In this document: positions 44,270 to 55,015 of the stretch, in pieces | Layout of the letters: the number at the start of each line of letters is the position of its first letter | Numbering within the stretch: position 1 is the stretch's first letter | DNA from: an uncultured Flavobacteriaceae bacterium | GTDB taxonomy: Bacteria > Bacteroidota > Bacteroidia > Flavobacteriales > Flavobacteriaceae | NCBI GenBank assembly: GCA_947494695.1 | Contig: CANLWB010000001.1 | Location: forward strand, 434,001-498,000 | Direction: 5' to 3' | Length of the DNA: 64,000 nt | Made by a program: the position numbers and the translations under genes | The notes under the pieces: generated by a model | Databases searched by the model: none | What the model saw: the letters and a program-made list of their open reading frames with translations, nothing else | Told to the model about the DNA's origin: nothing

Positions 44270-47209
44270 ATGATGAGCAAATTACTACAATTAAAATTGT
44301 TTTTAACAATGTTATTTTTTATTCCTGGAATCATGTTTTCACAACAGGTCTCGGGTAAAGTCATTGAAGAAGCAACAAATTTACCTTTAGCAGGAGTAAA
44401 TGTCGTTATTAAGGGCACGAGTTCCGGAGCGATTACCGATTTTGACGGTAATTTTAGTTTAAATGCAGATACGTTTCCAATTACATTGGTAGCGTCTTCG
44501 GTGGGGTACGAGACTGCGGAAGTAGCGGTGACTTCTTCGTCTCAAAGCATTCAGATCTTATTAAAGGAAGGGGTCGCCTTGGATGAGGTTGTTTTAATCG
44601 GGTCGAGAAATCCAAGTAGAACAGCCGTTGATACACCGGTCCCGGTGGATGTCATTGATATTTCGGAACTCACTTCGCAAGCGCCACAAGTTAATTTAAA
44701 TCAGATTTTAAACTTTGTGGCGCCGTCGTTTACATCCAATACGCAAACTATTTCGGATGGAACAGATCACATTGACCCAGCGTCGTTAAGAGGATTAGGA
44801 CCAGACCAGGTTCTTGTTTTGATTAACGGAAAGCGAAGACACAATTCGTCTTTAGTTAATGTAAACGGAACGTTTGGTCGTGGTAGCGTTGGAACCGATT
44901 TAAATGCCATTCCAGCAGCGGCTATTCAACGCTTGGAAGTATTACGTGATGGAGCGGCTGCTCAATACGGATCGGATGCCATTGCAGGTGTCATTAATAT
45001 TGTGTTGAACAGTAACGTAAATGAGCTTTCATTAAATGTAACGAGCGGAGCCAATTTCTCAAAAAACGCCAATGGGCAAACAGGAGGTGTGGATGGTGAA
45101 ACAGTTAATGTAAGTGCCAATTATGGACTGCCTCTGGGAGACAACGGCGGGTTTATAAATTTTACCGGGGATTTCGATTTTAGAGAAGATTATAGTAGAA
45201 TGAAAGAATGGGAAGGTGATGTTTTTAATCTGTATAATACAGTAGAACGATTTGCCAATAATGATGGTTATAATTTAGTAGATTTATTAGATGATGATGT
45301 TGCCGATGTTATTCAATATGCTAACGCAGCCGGGATTAGTCTTGGAGGGGCAACAACCTTAGCCGAGCTTCAGCCTATTTTAATTGCCGACAATACCGAT
45401 GCAGAATTAGCAGCCAGAGGTCTTACAAGAAGTGACTTCAACATGCGTGTTGGACAATCTCAAGTAAGAGGTGGACGATTTTTTGCCAACTTGTCGTTGC
45501 CATTAGACGACAACGGGACAGAACTCTATTCATTTGCTGGGACAAGTTCCAGAAAAGGAAATTCTGCCGGATTCTACAGGTTGCCAAATCAATCCAGAAC
45601 CTATACACCGGCTTATTTTAACGGGTTTTTGCCAGAAATTAATTCGACGATTACCGATAAATCTTTAGCTGTTGGAATTAAAGGAAAAATAAAGGATTGG
45701 AATGTAGATTTAAGTAATACCTGGGGTAAAAATGCCTTTTTATATACCATAGGAAACACGTTCAATGCATCCTTTCAAAATGCTTCGCCAACAACTTTTG
45801 ATGCTGGAGGGTTTAACTTTATGCAGAACACGGTTAACCTTGATCTTAGCAAGTTTTACGACGATATTTTTAGCGGACTTAATGTTGCTTTTGGGGCCGA
45901 ATATAGATTAGAAAATTATGAGATCGTAGCTGGCGAAGAAGCGTCTTATTCTCAGTATACCGAAGATGGACAAGTGATTACACTGGCAACACAAGATCCT
46001 GCGCGAGACTTTTTTGGTAACGCAAGACCCGGAGGCTCACAGGTATTTCCAGGGTTTAGTCCGAATAACGAATTATCTCGTGGACGGAGCAGTATTGCTG
46101 GATATTTAGATTTTGAAGCCGATTTTTCTGAAGCGTTCTTAGCGAATTTTGCGACACGTTTTGAGAACTATTCAGATTTCGGATCTACCATTAACTTTAA
46201 GTTGGCCACCAGAGTTAAAGCGAGTGAAAACCTTAATATTAGAGCAGCAGTAAATACAGGATTTAGAGCGCCGTCATTACACCAGTTGAACTTTAACTCA
46301 ACATCCACTATATTTGATCAGGATGGTAACCCTCAAGAAGTAGGAACATTTTCAAACGATAGTAGAGCTGCACAGTTATTAGGGATACCACAATTAAAAG
46401 AAGAAACCTCTCAAAGTGTTAGTTTAGGATTTACTGCTAAATTACCAGAGGCGAACTTAACAATAACGGTTGATGGCTATTTTGTAGCTATTGATGATCG
46501 TGTGGTGTATACCGGTCAATTTGCGCCAACCCCAGACGCTGGAACGGGTACAGGAGGTGTGCCGGCCGTATATTCGGGAGCACAATTGGAGTTATTTAAC
46601 TTACTAACTCAGGCAAATGCTTCTAGAGCATCTTTCTTTGCGAATGCTATTGATACAGAGTCTAAAGGTTTAGATGTTGTGATTACTCATAAAACCAATA
46701 TAGGAGATAATGCGAGATTAAAGTCTGACCTTTCTGGAACGTTTTCTAAAACGAAACAAGTTGGCCCAATAAATGCTTCAGATTTGTTGGAAAGAGCAGA
46801 TAAAGTAGGAACTTATTTTCCAGAAGATAGCCGTGTATATCTTGAAGAAGCTGTGCCAAGAACTAAGATTAATTTATCTAATAGTTTAACCGCTGGGAAG
46901 TTTAATGTGTTCTTGAGGAATGTGTATTTTGGAGAGGTAACAGAAGCAACTACTAATGTTGATAGACAGCAAGTGTTTGGAAATAAGGTTGTCACCGATT
47001 TATCTCTTGGTTTCAAGGCTTCAGAAAACTTGACATTAACAGTTGGAGCGAACAATCTACTAGATATCTATCCAGATAGAGCGGCAACAGTTTTACCCGA
47101 TGGAGGAACAAACCGAAGTGGTGGACGTTTCGATTGGTCTAGACGTTCTCAGCAGTTTGGTATTGGTGGACGTTTCCTTTTTGCCAGATTAAGTTTCAAG
47201 CTTAAGTAG
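44270..47209 (+). CDS. TonB-dependent receptor, first of a tandem pair
   Basis: A 979-residue receptor starting at either of two adjacent ATGs. It has a signal peptide ending FSQQ, a carboxypeptidase-regulatory-like domain (about 27-110, [26 protein letters not shown]), a plug with [20 protein letters not shown] and [22 protein letters not shown] (about 120-250) and a beta-barrel ending in [12 protein letters not shown]. The plug motif is that of siderophore/vitamin-type receptors rather than SusC, and no SusD gene is present. Its substrate is unknown. It shares extensive similarity with the next gene, so the pair arose by duplication. A terminator separates them. Confidence 0.93.
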   Translation: MMSKLLQLKLFLTMLFFIPGIMFSQQVSGKVIEEATNLPLAGVNVVIKGTSSGAITDFDGNFSLNADTFPITLVASSVGYETAEVAVTSSSQSIQILLKEGVALDEVVLIGSRNPSRTAVDTPVPVDVIDISELTSQAPQVNLNQILNFVAPSFTSNTQTISDGTDHIDPASLRGLGPDQVLVLINGKRRHNSSLVNVNGTFGRGSVGTDLNAIPAAAIQRLEVLRDGAAAQYGSDAIAGVINIVLNSNVNELSLNVTSGANFSKNANGQTGGVDGETVNVSANYGLPLGDNGGFINFTGDFDFREDYSRMKEWEGDVFNLYNTVERFANNDGYNLVDLLDDDVADVIQYANAAGISLGGATTLAELQPILIADNTDAELAARGLTRSDFNMRVGQSQVRGGRFFANLSLPLDDNGTELYSFAGTSSRKGNSAGFYRLPNQSRTYTPAYFNGFLPEINSTITDKSLAVGIKGKIKDWNVDLSNTWGKNAFLYTIGNTFNASFQNASPTTFDAGGFNFMQNTVNLDLSKFYDDIFSGLNVAFGAEYRLENYEIVAGEEASYSQYTEDGQVITLATQDPARDFFGNARPGGSQVFPGFSPNNELSRGRSSIAGYLDFEADFSEAFLANFATRFENYSDFGSTINFKLATRVKASENLNIRAAVNTGFRAPSLHQLNFNSTSTIFDQDGNPQEVGTFSNDSRAAQLLGIPQLKEETSQSVSLGFTAKLPEANLTITVDGYFVAIDDRVVYTGQFAPTPDAGTGTGGVPAVYSGAQLELFNLLTQANASRASFFANAIDTESKGLDVVITHKTNIGDNARLKSDLSGTFSKTKQVGPINASDLLERADKVGTYFPEDSRVYLEEAVPRTKINLSNSLTAGKFNVFLRNVYFGEVTEATTNVDRQQVFGNKVVTDLSLGFKASENLTLTVGANNLLDIYPDRAATVLPDGGTNRSGGRFDWSRRSQQFGIGGRFLFARLSFKLK

Positions 47210-47232
47210 ACCATTTAAAAACATATAATTCA

Positions 47233-47264
47233 AAAGCCCCACGATGTATCGCGGGGCTTTTTTT
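47233..47264 (+). terminator. terminator between the two TonB receptor genes
   Basis: AGCCCC (47235-47240) pairs with GGGGCT (47253-47258), with further pairing of CGAT/ATCG inside, and a T-run follows. Confidence 0.85.
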
Positions 47265-47393
47265 GTTAGCCAATAAAATACTAATGAAAAGCGGTTTTTT
47301 TTTGAAGGATTGATATGTATTGTGACTTGTTTTTATGAATATCCAATTATTTTTCTGATATTGGTAAGACAAACATTACAAAAAACACATATT

Positions 47394-50021
47394 ATGAGTA
47401 AAAGTTTACAATTTAAGTTGCTCCTGGTACTGTTATTTTTTATCCCTCAAATTAGTTTCTCACAACAGATTTCGGGGACAGTAACAGATGGAGTATCAAA
47501 TTTACCGCTTGCAGGTGCAAATCTTATTATTAAAGGAACGTCAACGGGAACGACGTCGGACTTTGATGGAAATTTTATTTTGGATGTAGACAGTCTGCCG
47601 GTCACCCTTGTTGTTTCGTCCGTAGGTTTTGAAACTCAGGAGGTAGTCGTCACATCTACAGATAAGATTAAAATTGCACTACAGGAAGGCGTTGCTTTAG
47701 ATGAGGTTATCCTGGTTGGTAACAGAGCTAAACCCAGAACTATTTTAGACTCACCGGTTCCTGTAGATAATATTAGCGCTACCGAACTAGCGACTACGGG
47801 GCAGCCCACAGTAGACAAAATGCTAACGTATAAAGTACCTTCTTTTAACTCGACAAACCAAACCATTTCTGATGCAACAGCGCATTTCGATCCGGCAGAT
47901 TTAAGAGGCTTGGGGCCCAGTAGGACATTGGTGCTAGTTAATGGAAAGCGTAAAAACCAAAGCGCTTTAGTGTATATAAATGATACACCGGGTAAAGGTG
48001 AGGTAGGTGTTGATCTTAAAAGTATTCCTGCCGCAGCTATTGAAAGAATAGAGGTTTTAAGAGATGGAGCTTCCGCTCAATATGGGTCGGATGCGATTGC
48101 CGGTGTTATAAACATGGTTTTAAAGAAAAATGTGGACTATACCACGGTAAATGTTAAATCGGGGGTCACTACAGAAGGAGATGGGTTTAACTTTGGGGCG
48201 AACCTGAATACCTCTAAAAGTATTGGTGATAACGGGTATTTTAACTTTACGGTAGGCTATTATACGCAGGAAGAAACCAATAGAGCCGGGGTGCCGGGAG
48301 AGGATGCTCTCTTTGGAGTGTTAGCAGATGACCCTACCTTTGGCCCATGGTTAGCAGCTAATCCCGATTTGGGAATGACCGTTGGTCAACCTGAATTGAG
48401 AAAGACAGATATCTTTTTTAACGCAGGGATACCTTTTAAAGGTGGTCATGGAGAATTTTACACGTTTGGTGGTCTTACTGCTAGAAAAGGAAAGAGTTTT
48501 GCATTATATAGAACCCCTTATTGGGTACAGGATCCATTTAATCTGTTACATCCTGCAGGGACGGAATATCAAGGTTTTCAGCCAACTTTTGAAACAGATG
48601 TTAGAGATAATAACATCACGGTTGGTACCAAATGGAAACTTCTTGAATTTGATGTGGATTTGAGTGGAACTTATGGTAGAAATGCGGTAGATTATGAAGT
48701 TAACAATAGTATAAACCCTGCACTGGGAGCAGCTAGTCCAACGTCTTTTGATGTCGGGGCTTATACCTTTAGCAATACTTTGGCGAATCTGGATTTATCG
48801 AGAAGCTTTGATCAGGTAAGTATCGCATTTGGAGCCGAAATAAAAGGCGAACAATTTACTGCTGAAGCTGGTGATCCGGCATCATATTTTGCAAGTGGTG
48901 CGCAATCTTTCCCTGGATTACAGCCAAGTAATGCCATTAGAGCGAATCGCGATAATTATGGTCTATACGGAGATGTTGAATGGGAACCAACCGAAGCATT
49001 CTTGATTGGTGCTGCTGTGAGATATGAAGACTTTAGTGATTTTGGAGATAATACATCATGGAAAGTTAGTGGTAGATATTCATTGGGAGATAAAGGAGCG
49101 ATTCGAGGATCATACAGTACTGGATTTAGAGCACCATCTTTACATCAAATTTATTTAAGTAATATTCAAACCTTAGTTTCAGGTGGAACTATTTCCAATC
49201 AGGGAACGTTTAACAATGTGGATCCGATAATTCGAAATGGTTTAGGAGTTCCACAATTAACAGCAGAAACATCTAAAAATATTTCGGCAGGGATTACTTT
49301 TAAACCAGTACAAAACCTATCGGTTTCTGTCGACTTTTATAATGTGAAAGTTGATGACCGTGTATTATTTACAGGGGAAATAGGTTTCGATGGTGACAAT
49401 GGAACGACGAACCCCGTAGAGCAAGTGCTAATAGATAATTCAATTACGAGTTTAAAGTTCTTTGTTAATGCGGTAAATACAAATACAACAGGTTTGGACG
49501 TGGTTGTTAATTATACAAATATTGAGTTGGGGAACGGATCGCTTGATGCCACTTTAGCCGCCAACTACAATGAAACCAAAATAGAAGGACAAATTGGTAC
49601 GCCGCCATTATTGCAAGCCAATGGTTACGATATTTTTAATAGAAAAGAACAGTCTAGAATTATATCGGCCAGACCAAAATCTAAAGTTTTATTAGGTCTG
49701 GATTACGGTATTAGCAAGTGGAATTTTATATTAAATAATACGTATTTTGGAGAGGTCACCTGGCAACATGCTACAACGCCAGCAAACGATCAAACTTTTG
49801 CTGGAAAGGTGATAACCGATTTAATTATTAACTATGAATTTAGTGATAAATTTTCAGCAAACGTATCAGCCAGTAATTTGCTAGATGTATATCCGGATGA
49901 GATTGACACCAAAGGTGATGTTGTTACAGATTTAGGAGGCCGTTTTAGATATCCTTGGGAAGTCAACCAATTTGGTTTTAATGGAACAACGATAAACGGA
50001 AGCATAGCGTTTAAATTTTAA
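47394..50021 (+). CDS. TonB-dependent receptor, second of a tandem pair
   Basis: A receptor of about 875 residues from ATG 47394; the longer frame from 47310 would add 28 residues before an evident signal peptide (KSLQFKLLLVLLFFIPQISFSQQ). It repeats the architecture and motifs of the upstream gene ([69 protein letters not shown]), but its barrel is about 75 residues shorter and diverged, suggesting a different ligand or surface. C-terminus GSIAFKF. No SusD partner. Confidence 0.93.
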   Translation: MSKSLQFKLLLVLLFFIPQISFSQQISGTVTDGVSNLPLAGANLIIKGTSTGTTSDFDGNFILDVDSLPVTLVVSSVGFETQEVVVTSTDKIKIALQEGVALDEVILVGNRAKPRTILDSPVPVDNISATELATTGQPTVDKMLTYKVPSFNSTNQTISDATAHFDPADLRGLGPSRTLVLVNGKRKNQSALVYINDTPGKGEVGVDLKSIPAAAIERIEVLRDGASAQYGSDAIAGVINMVLKKNVDYTTVNVKSGVTTEGDGFNFGANLNTSKSIGDNGYFNFTVGYYTQEETNRAGVPGEDALFGVLADDPTFGPWLAANPDLGMTVGQPELRKTDIFFNAGIPFKGGHGEFYTFGGLTARKGKSFALYRTPYWVQDPFNLLHPAGTEYQGFQPTFETDVRDNNITVGTKWKLLEFDVDLSGTYGRNAVDYEVNNSINPALGAASPTSFDVGAYTFSNTLANLDLSRSFDQVSIAFGAEIKGEQFTAEAGDPASYFASGAQSFPGLQPSNAIRANRDNYGLYGDVEWEPTEAFLIGAAVRYEDFSDFGDNTSWKVSGRYSLGDKGAIRGSYSTGFRAPSLHQIYLSNIQTLVSGGTISNQGTFNNVDPIIRNGLGVPQLTAETSKNISAGITFKPVQNLSVSVDFYNVKVDDRVLFTGEIGFDGDNGTTNPVEQVLIDNSITSLKFFVNAVNTNTTGLDVVVNYTNIELGNGSLDATLAANYNETKIEGQIGTPPLLQANGYDIFNRKEQSRIISARPKSKVLLGLDYGISKWNFILNNTYFGEVTWQHATTPANDQTFAGKVITDLIINYEFSDKFSANVSASNLLDVYPDEIDTKGDVVTDLGGRFRYPWEVNQFGFNGTTINGSIAFKF

Positions 50022-50061
50022 TATTGATTTAGCTATAGAAAGAACATACGCTTATAAAATT

Positions 50062-50092
50062 AAAGCGCCTCAACTAATCGTTGAGGCGCTTT
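50062..50092. terminator. terminator between converging receptor and efflux operons
   Basis: AAAGCGCCTCAAC (50062-50074) and GTTGAGGCGCTTT (50080-50092) form a perfect 13-pair stem with a five-base loop. T-rich sequence follows mainly on the minus strand. Confidence 0.85.
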
Positions 50093-50205
50093 CCGCTATT
50101 AACCAACCCCAGTTAGAGTATAATTAAAGGGTTTTATTGTATATGAACTTGTCCTTAAAGCATATGCTATTTACATGACTATTAAAGAGACGTCGTTGTT
50201 TTAAT

Positions 50206-53200
50206 TTATTTATCGGCACCAACAGCTACGTCAATGTCTTGACTAACAACATTATTGTATTTAGCTGCTCTATTACTGTACAACCACATTTTGAATTTAG
50301 TTATTAAATAAAATAGTATTGGAACCACGATCAATGTAAGGAATGTAGCAACGAATAACCCGTAAATTACAGTCCAGGCCAGAGGTCCCCAAAAGATAAC
50401 ATTGTCACCTCCCATATAAATATGAGGATTGAATTCGCTAAACAACGTAAAGAAGTTGATATTTAATCCGGTTGCCAAAGGAATTAGCCCTAAAATAGTC
50501 GTGATTGCTGTTAGCAATACTGGACGTAAACGTGCTTTACCCCCTTTAATAATCGCTTCTAATAAATCGGGAGTTTCCAAATACTGGTTATCGTCTAAGT
50601 GACGTTCCAGTTTCTTTCTATCAATTAAAAGTTGTGTATAGTCTAAAAGTACCACCCCATTATTTACTACGATACCCGCAAGGGAAATAATACCCATCAT
50701 GGTCATCATAATTACAAAGGCACTACCTGTGGCTACAATACCACCAAATACACCTATTAAACTCAAGAAAATAGCCAACATAATAATGCCCGGTTTAGAA
50801 ACCGAATTAAATTGGAAAATTAGAATAAAGAAAATTAAACCTAAACCTGTAAAGAAGGCTCCCATTAAAAATACCATTTGTTTATTCTGTTCCTCGATTT
50901 GTCCAGTATAATCAACTTTTACTGATGCAGGTTGCTCTGTGAAGCCCTGCATTTCATTTTGAATTTGAGAAACGATAGCACCGGCATCTGTAAACCCAGG
51001 AGCTAAGGCAGAATATAACGTTACCACACGTCTAACATCTCTATGTTTTATAGCGCTAAAACCAGAGGTGTTATTCTGTTTGGCAACGACAGAAACAGGA
51101 ACTTCTTTTATTTGACCATTCGAAGGATCTCTAAAGGTGATTTTCTGATTAAAAATGGCACTGGTGTTATATCTGTTGTCTTCATTAAAACGCACATAAA
51201 TATCGTAGTCTTCACCATCTTCTTTGTAAATACCTGCTTTGGCTCCAAAGATAGCATTACGCAGTTGTTGGCCTACCTGACCCGAAGTTACGCCTAATTC
51301 TCCAGCTTTTTTTCTGTCTACCTGTACCTGCATGGACGGCTTAGACCGGTTCACGTCAATTTTTAATTCGTCAATACCCTGGATATTTTTTGAATTGATG
51401 AAATCGCGCATTTTTTCTGCTGTGGCAATAAGTTCTGAATAGTCGTTTCCTTCCAATTCAAGATTAATCGGGTACCCTGCAGGAGGACCAACGGCATCTT
51501 TTTCAACCGAAATGGCAACGCCGGGATAAATATCCTTTAAATCTTCCTGTACTTTTTTAAGCAGGACATTACTATCGGCACCATCCCTAAATTTATATTC
51601 ACGCATGGTCGCCGTTATTTTACCACGATGCGGCATTTCTGCTTGAGAACCACCATCGGTTTGAGGATTTCCAGCGCCTTCACCTACTTGAGATACGGCA
51701 CTTTCAGTCAGGAAATTGAAATCACCATGCATATAAGCTTCTTCGTTTATAATTTTATAAACGCGCTTTTCAATATCATTTGTGATCGCATTGGTTTTTT
51801 TAATATCTGTACCTTCCGGATACTCTATATAAACAATAATTTGATTAGGCGCATTGTCTGGAAAAAATTCCACTTTGGTTCGTTGGCTTCCAATAGATGC
51901 ACCAAAACCCATAAAGGCGATAATAAGTAATATAAATGTTCCAATAGCAATAACCGCTGGTTTCCTTCCGCTTAAGGCAGCTCGAAGTGTCTTTTCGTAG
52001 AAGCGCTCCCATTTAGGTAGAACTCTATTTTGAAACCCATTGGCCCAACCTCTAAGGAATAACCTGTATGCCCAAAGCATGATAATCGTTACGATCATTA
52101 AAGTTCCCAGGCCTTTGTATGCTCCTCCAACAAGCATAATGAGTACACCAATACCACCTACAATTGCCGAGATTTTTATAATGTTTTTTAAAGGCATATC
52201 CTTGTCTTCAGTTGTCATAAACTGAGATACCATAACCGAGTTAAAAAATATGGCTACGAATAACGAAGATCCTAGAACGACCGATAGGGTAATTGGGAAA
52301 TAAATCATAAACTGGCCCATAACTCCTGGCCATAACCCTAATGGTATGAAAGCAGCGACCGTTGTGGCTGTGGATATAATAATCGGGAAAGCGATTTCGC
52401 CTATTCCTTTTTTTGCCGCCTCAATACGACTCATACCTTCTTCACTCATTAATCGATACACATTTTCTACGACTACAATACCATTATCTACCAACATTCC
52501 AAGTCCCATAATGAGTCCGAATAGAATCATGGTATTCATGGTATATCCTAACATATCTAAAACCATGAGAGACATAAACATGGACATCGGGATGGCAAAA
52601 CCAACAAACAGTGCGTTTTTAAATCCTAAAAAGAACATTAAAACGGTCACCACGAGAATGATACCAAATATGATATTGTTTACTAAATCGTCCACTTGGC
52701 CAATCGTTTTTGAAGACTGATCGTTAGCTATCGTAACGGTTAGGTCTGGTGGAAATACATTGGCAGTAGCATTTTCAACAATATCTTCTATTTGTTCTGC
52801 AGCGTCCACCATATTTTTCCCTGCACGTTTTTTAACATCAAGCATAACAACAGGTGCACCAAATTCCCTGGCGTACGTTGTTTTATCTTCATCCTTAAAA
52901 GTGATTTGAGCAATATCTTTTAAATAAATAGAATTATTCTTCTCAGATTTTACTACAAAGTTTTCTAATTCTTTAGGGTCTTCAATCTCACCAAGAATTC
53001 TAATTGTACGACGCTGTCCACTTGTAATTAAATTACCTGCAGACATGGTCACGTTTTCGTTGCTTATGGTACTGATGATATCGTTAAAACTCACTTGAGC
53101 AGCCATCATTTTATAGATGTCTACAGCAACTTCTACTTCTTTATCTTGTGCACCACGAATATCTACTTGTTTAATTTCTTGCAAGCTTTCAATTTCATCT

Positions 53201-53736
53201 TCAAGATATTCCCCAAATTCCTTGAGCTTATCAACCGGATAATCACCAGAAATATTAATGTTGAGAATAGGAATTTCCTCAGACATACTTAAGTCGAATA
53301 TATTTGGCTCTACTTTAGCACCGTTAAAGGTTGGCCAGTCTTCTCCAGATGTTTCTGTATCGACTTCGTCTTTTACTTTTTGTTTCGCGGCATCAACAGT
53401 TATCCCTTCATCAAACTCTACAATAACTATAGAATAATCTTCTTGAGATGTTGATATTATTTCAACAACATTACTAACTGTTTTCAATTTGTCCTCAATG
53501 GGATCGGTAATTAATTTCTCAATATCCTCGGCAGTATTTCCCGGATACACAGAACTAATATAAATTTTGGTTTCTTTAATTTCTGGGAAATTTTCTCTGG
53601 GCATACTAAAATAAGCTCCAGCACCTAGAAATAAGATTAAGGCAATTAAAACGTACATGGTCGTTTTATTGTTAATTGCCCATGACGATAAACCAAACTC
53701 TTTATCTACCTTCTTTTGTTTTTCGTTTTTACTCAT
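50206..53736 (-). CDS. efflux RND transporter permease
   Basis: A 1176-residue inner-membrane pump of the AcrB/MexB-type superfamily. The N-terminal helix and the porter repeats (VYPGNTAEDIEKLITDPIEDKL) are followed by the helix-4 region GLIMGLGMLVDNGIVVVENVYRLM, which contains the proton-relay aspartate and is diagnostic of HAE-type pumps. A second half follows with GIISLAGIVVNNGVVLLDYTQ. It exports drugs, lipids or metabolites with the adaptor and TolC upstream. It is longer than AcrB (1049) through loop and tail extensions. Last gene of the TetR-TolC-adaptor-RND operon, separated from the adaptor by a palindromic repeat. Confidence 0.95.
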   Translation of the reverse strand: MSKNEKQKKVDKEFGLSSWAINNKTTMYVLIALILFLGAGAYFSMPRENFPEIKETKIYISSVYPGNTAEDIEKLITDPIEDKLKTVSNVVEIISTSQEDYSIVIVEFDEGITVDAAKQKVKDEVDTETSGEDWPTFNGAKVEPNIFDLSMSEEIPILNINISGDYPVDKLKEFGEYLEDEIESLQEIKQVDIRGAQDKEVEVAVDIYKMMAAQVSFNDIISTISNENVTMSAGNLITSGQRRTIRILGEIEDPKELENFVVKSEKNNSIYLKDIAQITFKDEDKTTYAREFGAPVVMLDVKKRAGKNMVDAAEQIEDIVENATANVFPPDLTVTIANDQSSKTIGQVDDLVNNIIFGIILVVTVLMFFLGFKNALFVGFAIPMSMFMSLMVLDMLGYTMNTMILFGLIMGLGMLVDNGIVVVENVYRLMSEEGMSRIEAAKKGIGEIAFPIIISTATTVAAFIPLGLWPGVMGQFMIYFPITLSVVLGSSLFVAIFFNSVMVSQFMTTEDKDMPLKNIIKISAIVGGIGVLIMLVGGAYKGLGTLMIVTIIMLWAYRLFLRGWANGFQNRVLPKWERFYEKTLRAALSGRKPAVIAIGTFILLIIAFMGFGASIGSQRTKVEFFPDNAPNQIIVYIEYPEGTDIKKTNAITNDIEKRVYKIINEEAYMHGDFNFLTESAVSQVGEGAGNPQTDGGSQAEMPHRGKITATMREYKFRDGADSNVLLKKVQEDLKDIYPGVAISVEKDAVGPPAGYPINLELEGNDYSELIATAEKMRDFINSKNIQGIDELKIDVNRSKPSMQVQVDRKKAGELGVTSGQVGQQLRNAIFGAKAGIYKEDGEDYDIYVRFNEDNRYNTSAIFNQKITFRDPSNGQIKEVPVSVVAKQNNTSGFSAIKHRDVRRVVTLYSALAPGFTDAGAIVSQIQNEMQGFTEQPASVKVDYTGQIEEQNKQMVFLMGAFFTGLGLIFFILIFQFNSVSKPGIIMLAIFLSLIGVFGGIVATGSAFVIMMTMMGIISLAGIVVNNGVVLLDYTQLLIDRKKLERHLDDNQYLETPDLLEAIIKGGKARLRPVLLTAITTILGLIPLATGLNINFFTLFSEFNPHIYMGGDNVIFWGPLAWTVIYGLFVATFLTLIVVPILFYLITKFKMWLYSNRAAKYNNVVSQDIDVAVGADK

Positions 53737-53748
53737 TAGCTTTTATTT

Positions 53749-53830
53749 TGTCATTCCTGCGAAGGCAGGAATCTTATTATTTTGAAACTGAATTTTAATA
53801 AAGTGGATTCCTGCCTGCGCAGGAATGACA
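53749..53830. repeat. interspersed palindromic repeat (REP-like) inside the efflux operon
   Basis: The left arm 53749-53773 and right arm 53806-53830 (25 bases each, TGTCATTCCTGCG...AGGAATC) are inverse copies with one mismatch, around a 32-base AT-rich spacer. Each arm contains its own smaller palindrome (CCTGCGAAGGCAGG). It begins 12 bases upstream of the permease ATG and ends three bases past the adaptor stop. Confidence 0.8.
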
Positions 53831-53833
53831 AGT

Positions 53834-55003
53834 CTATTCTACAACAAGTATTTTTATGTCTTGTCCGTCTTTTACACTTCTTGCACCTTCATCGATAATT
53901 TCATTTCCATTTTCCAGGCCGGAAAGTACTTCAATGTAATCACCTTGCGTTTTTCCCGTTTCTATAATAACACGTTTTGCTTTCGCCTTGTTTTCAACCT
54001 TATTAGCAACGGTGTATACATATTGTTCACCTTCAGCATTTTCAGAAATAATACTTTGAGGAATCAATATGGCCTTTTCGCTTTGGTAATCATTAATTTT
54101 AAGTTTGGCCGTTAGGTTGGGCTTTATAGATTTATCTTTATTTGGCACAGCAACTTCTATTTTAAAGGTTCTGTTTGCCGGGTTTATAAAGTTACCCGCT
54201 TGACGAATTTTAGCATTCACCTTTTTCCCAAGTATTGGAAATTCCACCTCTACTTGTTTGCCGGGTGTAATACTATTGATGTAACGTTCTGGCACGTCTG
54301 TTTCAATATACATGTCTCTAAGGTTTACAATTCTAAAAAGTTGAGATTGCCCTTGAGCGACTACACTACCTTGTTCTGTGATAACATCGTCAATTGTACC
54401 AGAAAATGGCGCACGAACAATTGTTTTTCCAACCTGTTGTTTTAATTGGTTTACGGCTCTCTCTTGTGCTTCGTAAGTAGACTTTGCCTGTAAATACTGA
54501 ATTTCACTACCAATTTTTTGATTCCATAAACGTTCCTGACGCTCGAAAGTCGTTTTAGCAAGTTCAGCCTGAATCTGTAGTTGTGCTACTTGCTGGCCCA
54601 AACCACCATCATCAATTTTAGCAAGTATTTGTCCTTTAGAAACTTTTTGACCTTCTTTAACATAAACTCTGGTTAAGGTTCCTGGATATTCTGGGTAGAT
54701 AACAAGATTCTTTTTTGTACTAACATTTCCTTGTAGCTCTACATAGTGATTAAATAAAGCTTCTTTGGCAGTGAAGGTTGTAATTAAAGGAATACGTTCC
54801 TGAGGATCTAACTCCTTAATCTTAGTTTCAAGCTGCTTTAATTGAGCCGAAATCTCCTGAGCAGAAGCATCTAATTCAGCCTTCTTTGTTCTTATTATTT
54901 GTAAGTCGCCAGAAGCTACAATATCTTCTATAGACATTTTTTTATCGCCTCCGCAAGATGCCAGAACAAGAGTTACGATTAATAATGTTAATATATTTTT
55001 CAT
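53834..55003 (-). CDS. efflux RND periplasmic adaptor, lipoprotein
   Basis: A 389-residue membrane-fusion protein. Lipobox VLASC (Cys17). A coiled coil (about 30-75 and 130-185) flanks the lipoyl-like halves (GTLTRVYVKEGQKVSKGQILAKID and APFSGTIDDVITEQGSVVAQGQSQLFRIV), followed by the beta-barrel and membrane-proximal domains. It links the RND pump to TolC across the periplasm. An additional N-terminal coiled region precedes the usual hairpin. It follows the TolC gene after 12 bases. Confidence 0.94.
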   Translation of the reverse strand: MKNILTLLIVTLVLASCGGDKKMSIEDIVASGDLQIIRTKKAELDASAQEISAQLKQLETKIKELDPQERIPLITTFTAKEALFNHYVELQGNVSTKKNLVIYPEYPGTLTRVYVKEGQKVSKGQILAKIDDGGLGQQVAQLQIQAELAKTTFERQERLWNQKIGSEIQYLQAKSTYEAQERAVNQLKQQVGKTIVRAPFSGTIDDVITEQGSVVAQGQSQLFRIVNLRDMYIETDVPERYINSITPGKQVEVEFPILGKKVNAKIRQAGNFINPANRTFKIEVAVPNKDKSIKPNLTAKLKINDYQSEKAILIPQSIISENAEGEQYVYTVANKVENKAKAKRVIIETGKTQGDYIEVLSGLENGNEIIDEGARSVKDGQDIKILVVE

Positions 55004-55015
55004 TGTTATGATTGA

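Noticed and set aside
52346-52720. 124-residue plus-strand frame opposite the RND permease
   Set aside because: It is antisense to conserved pump sequence, with composition that mirrors membrane codons and no recognisable features.
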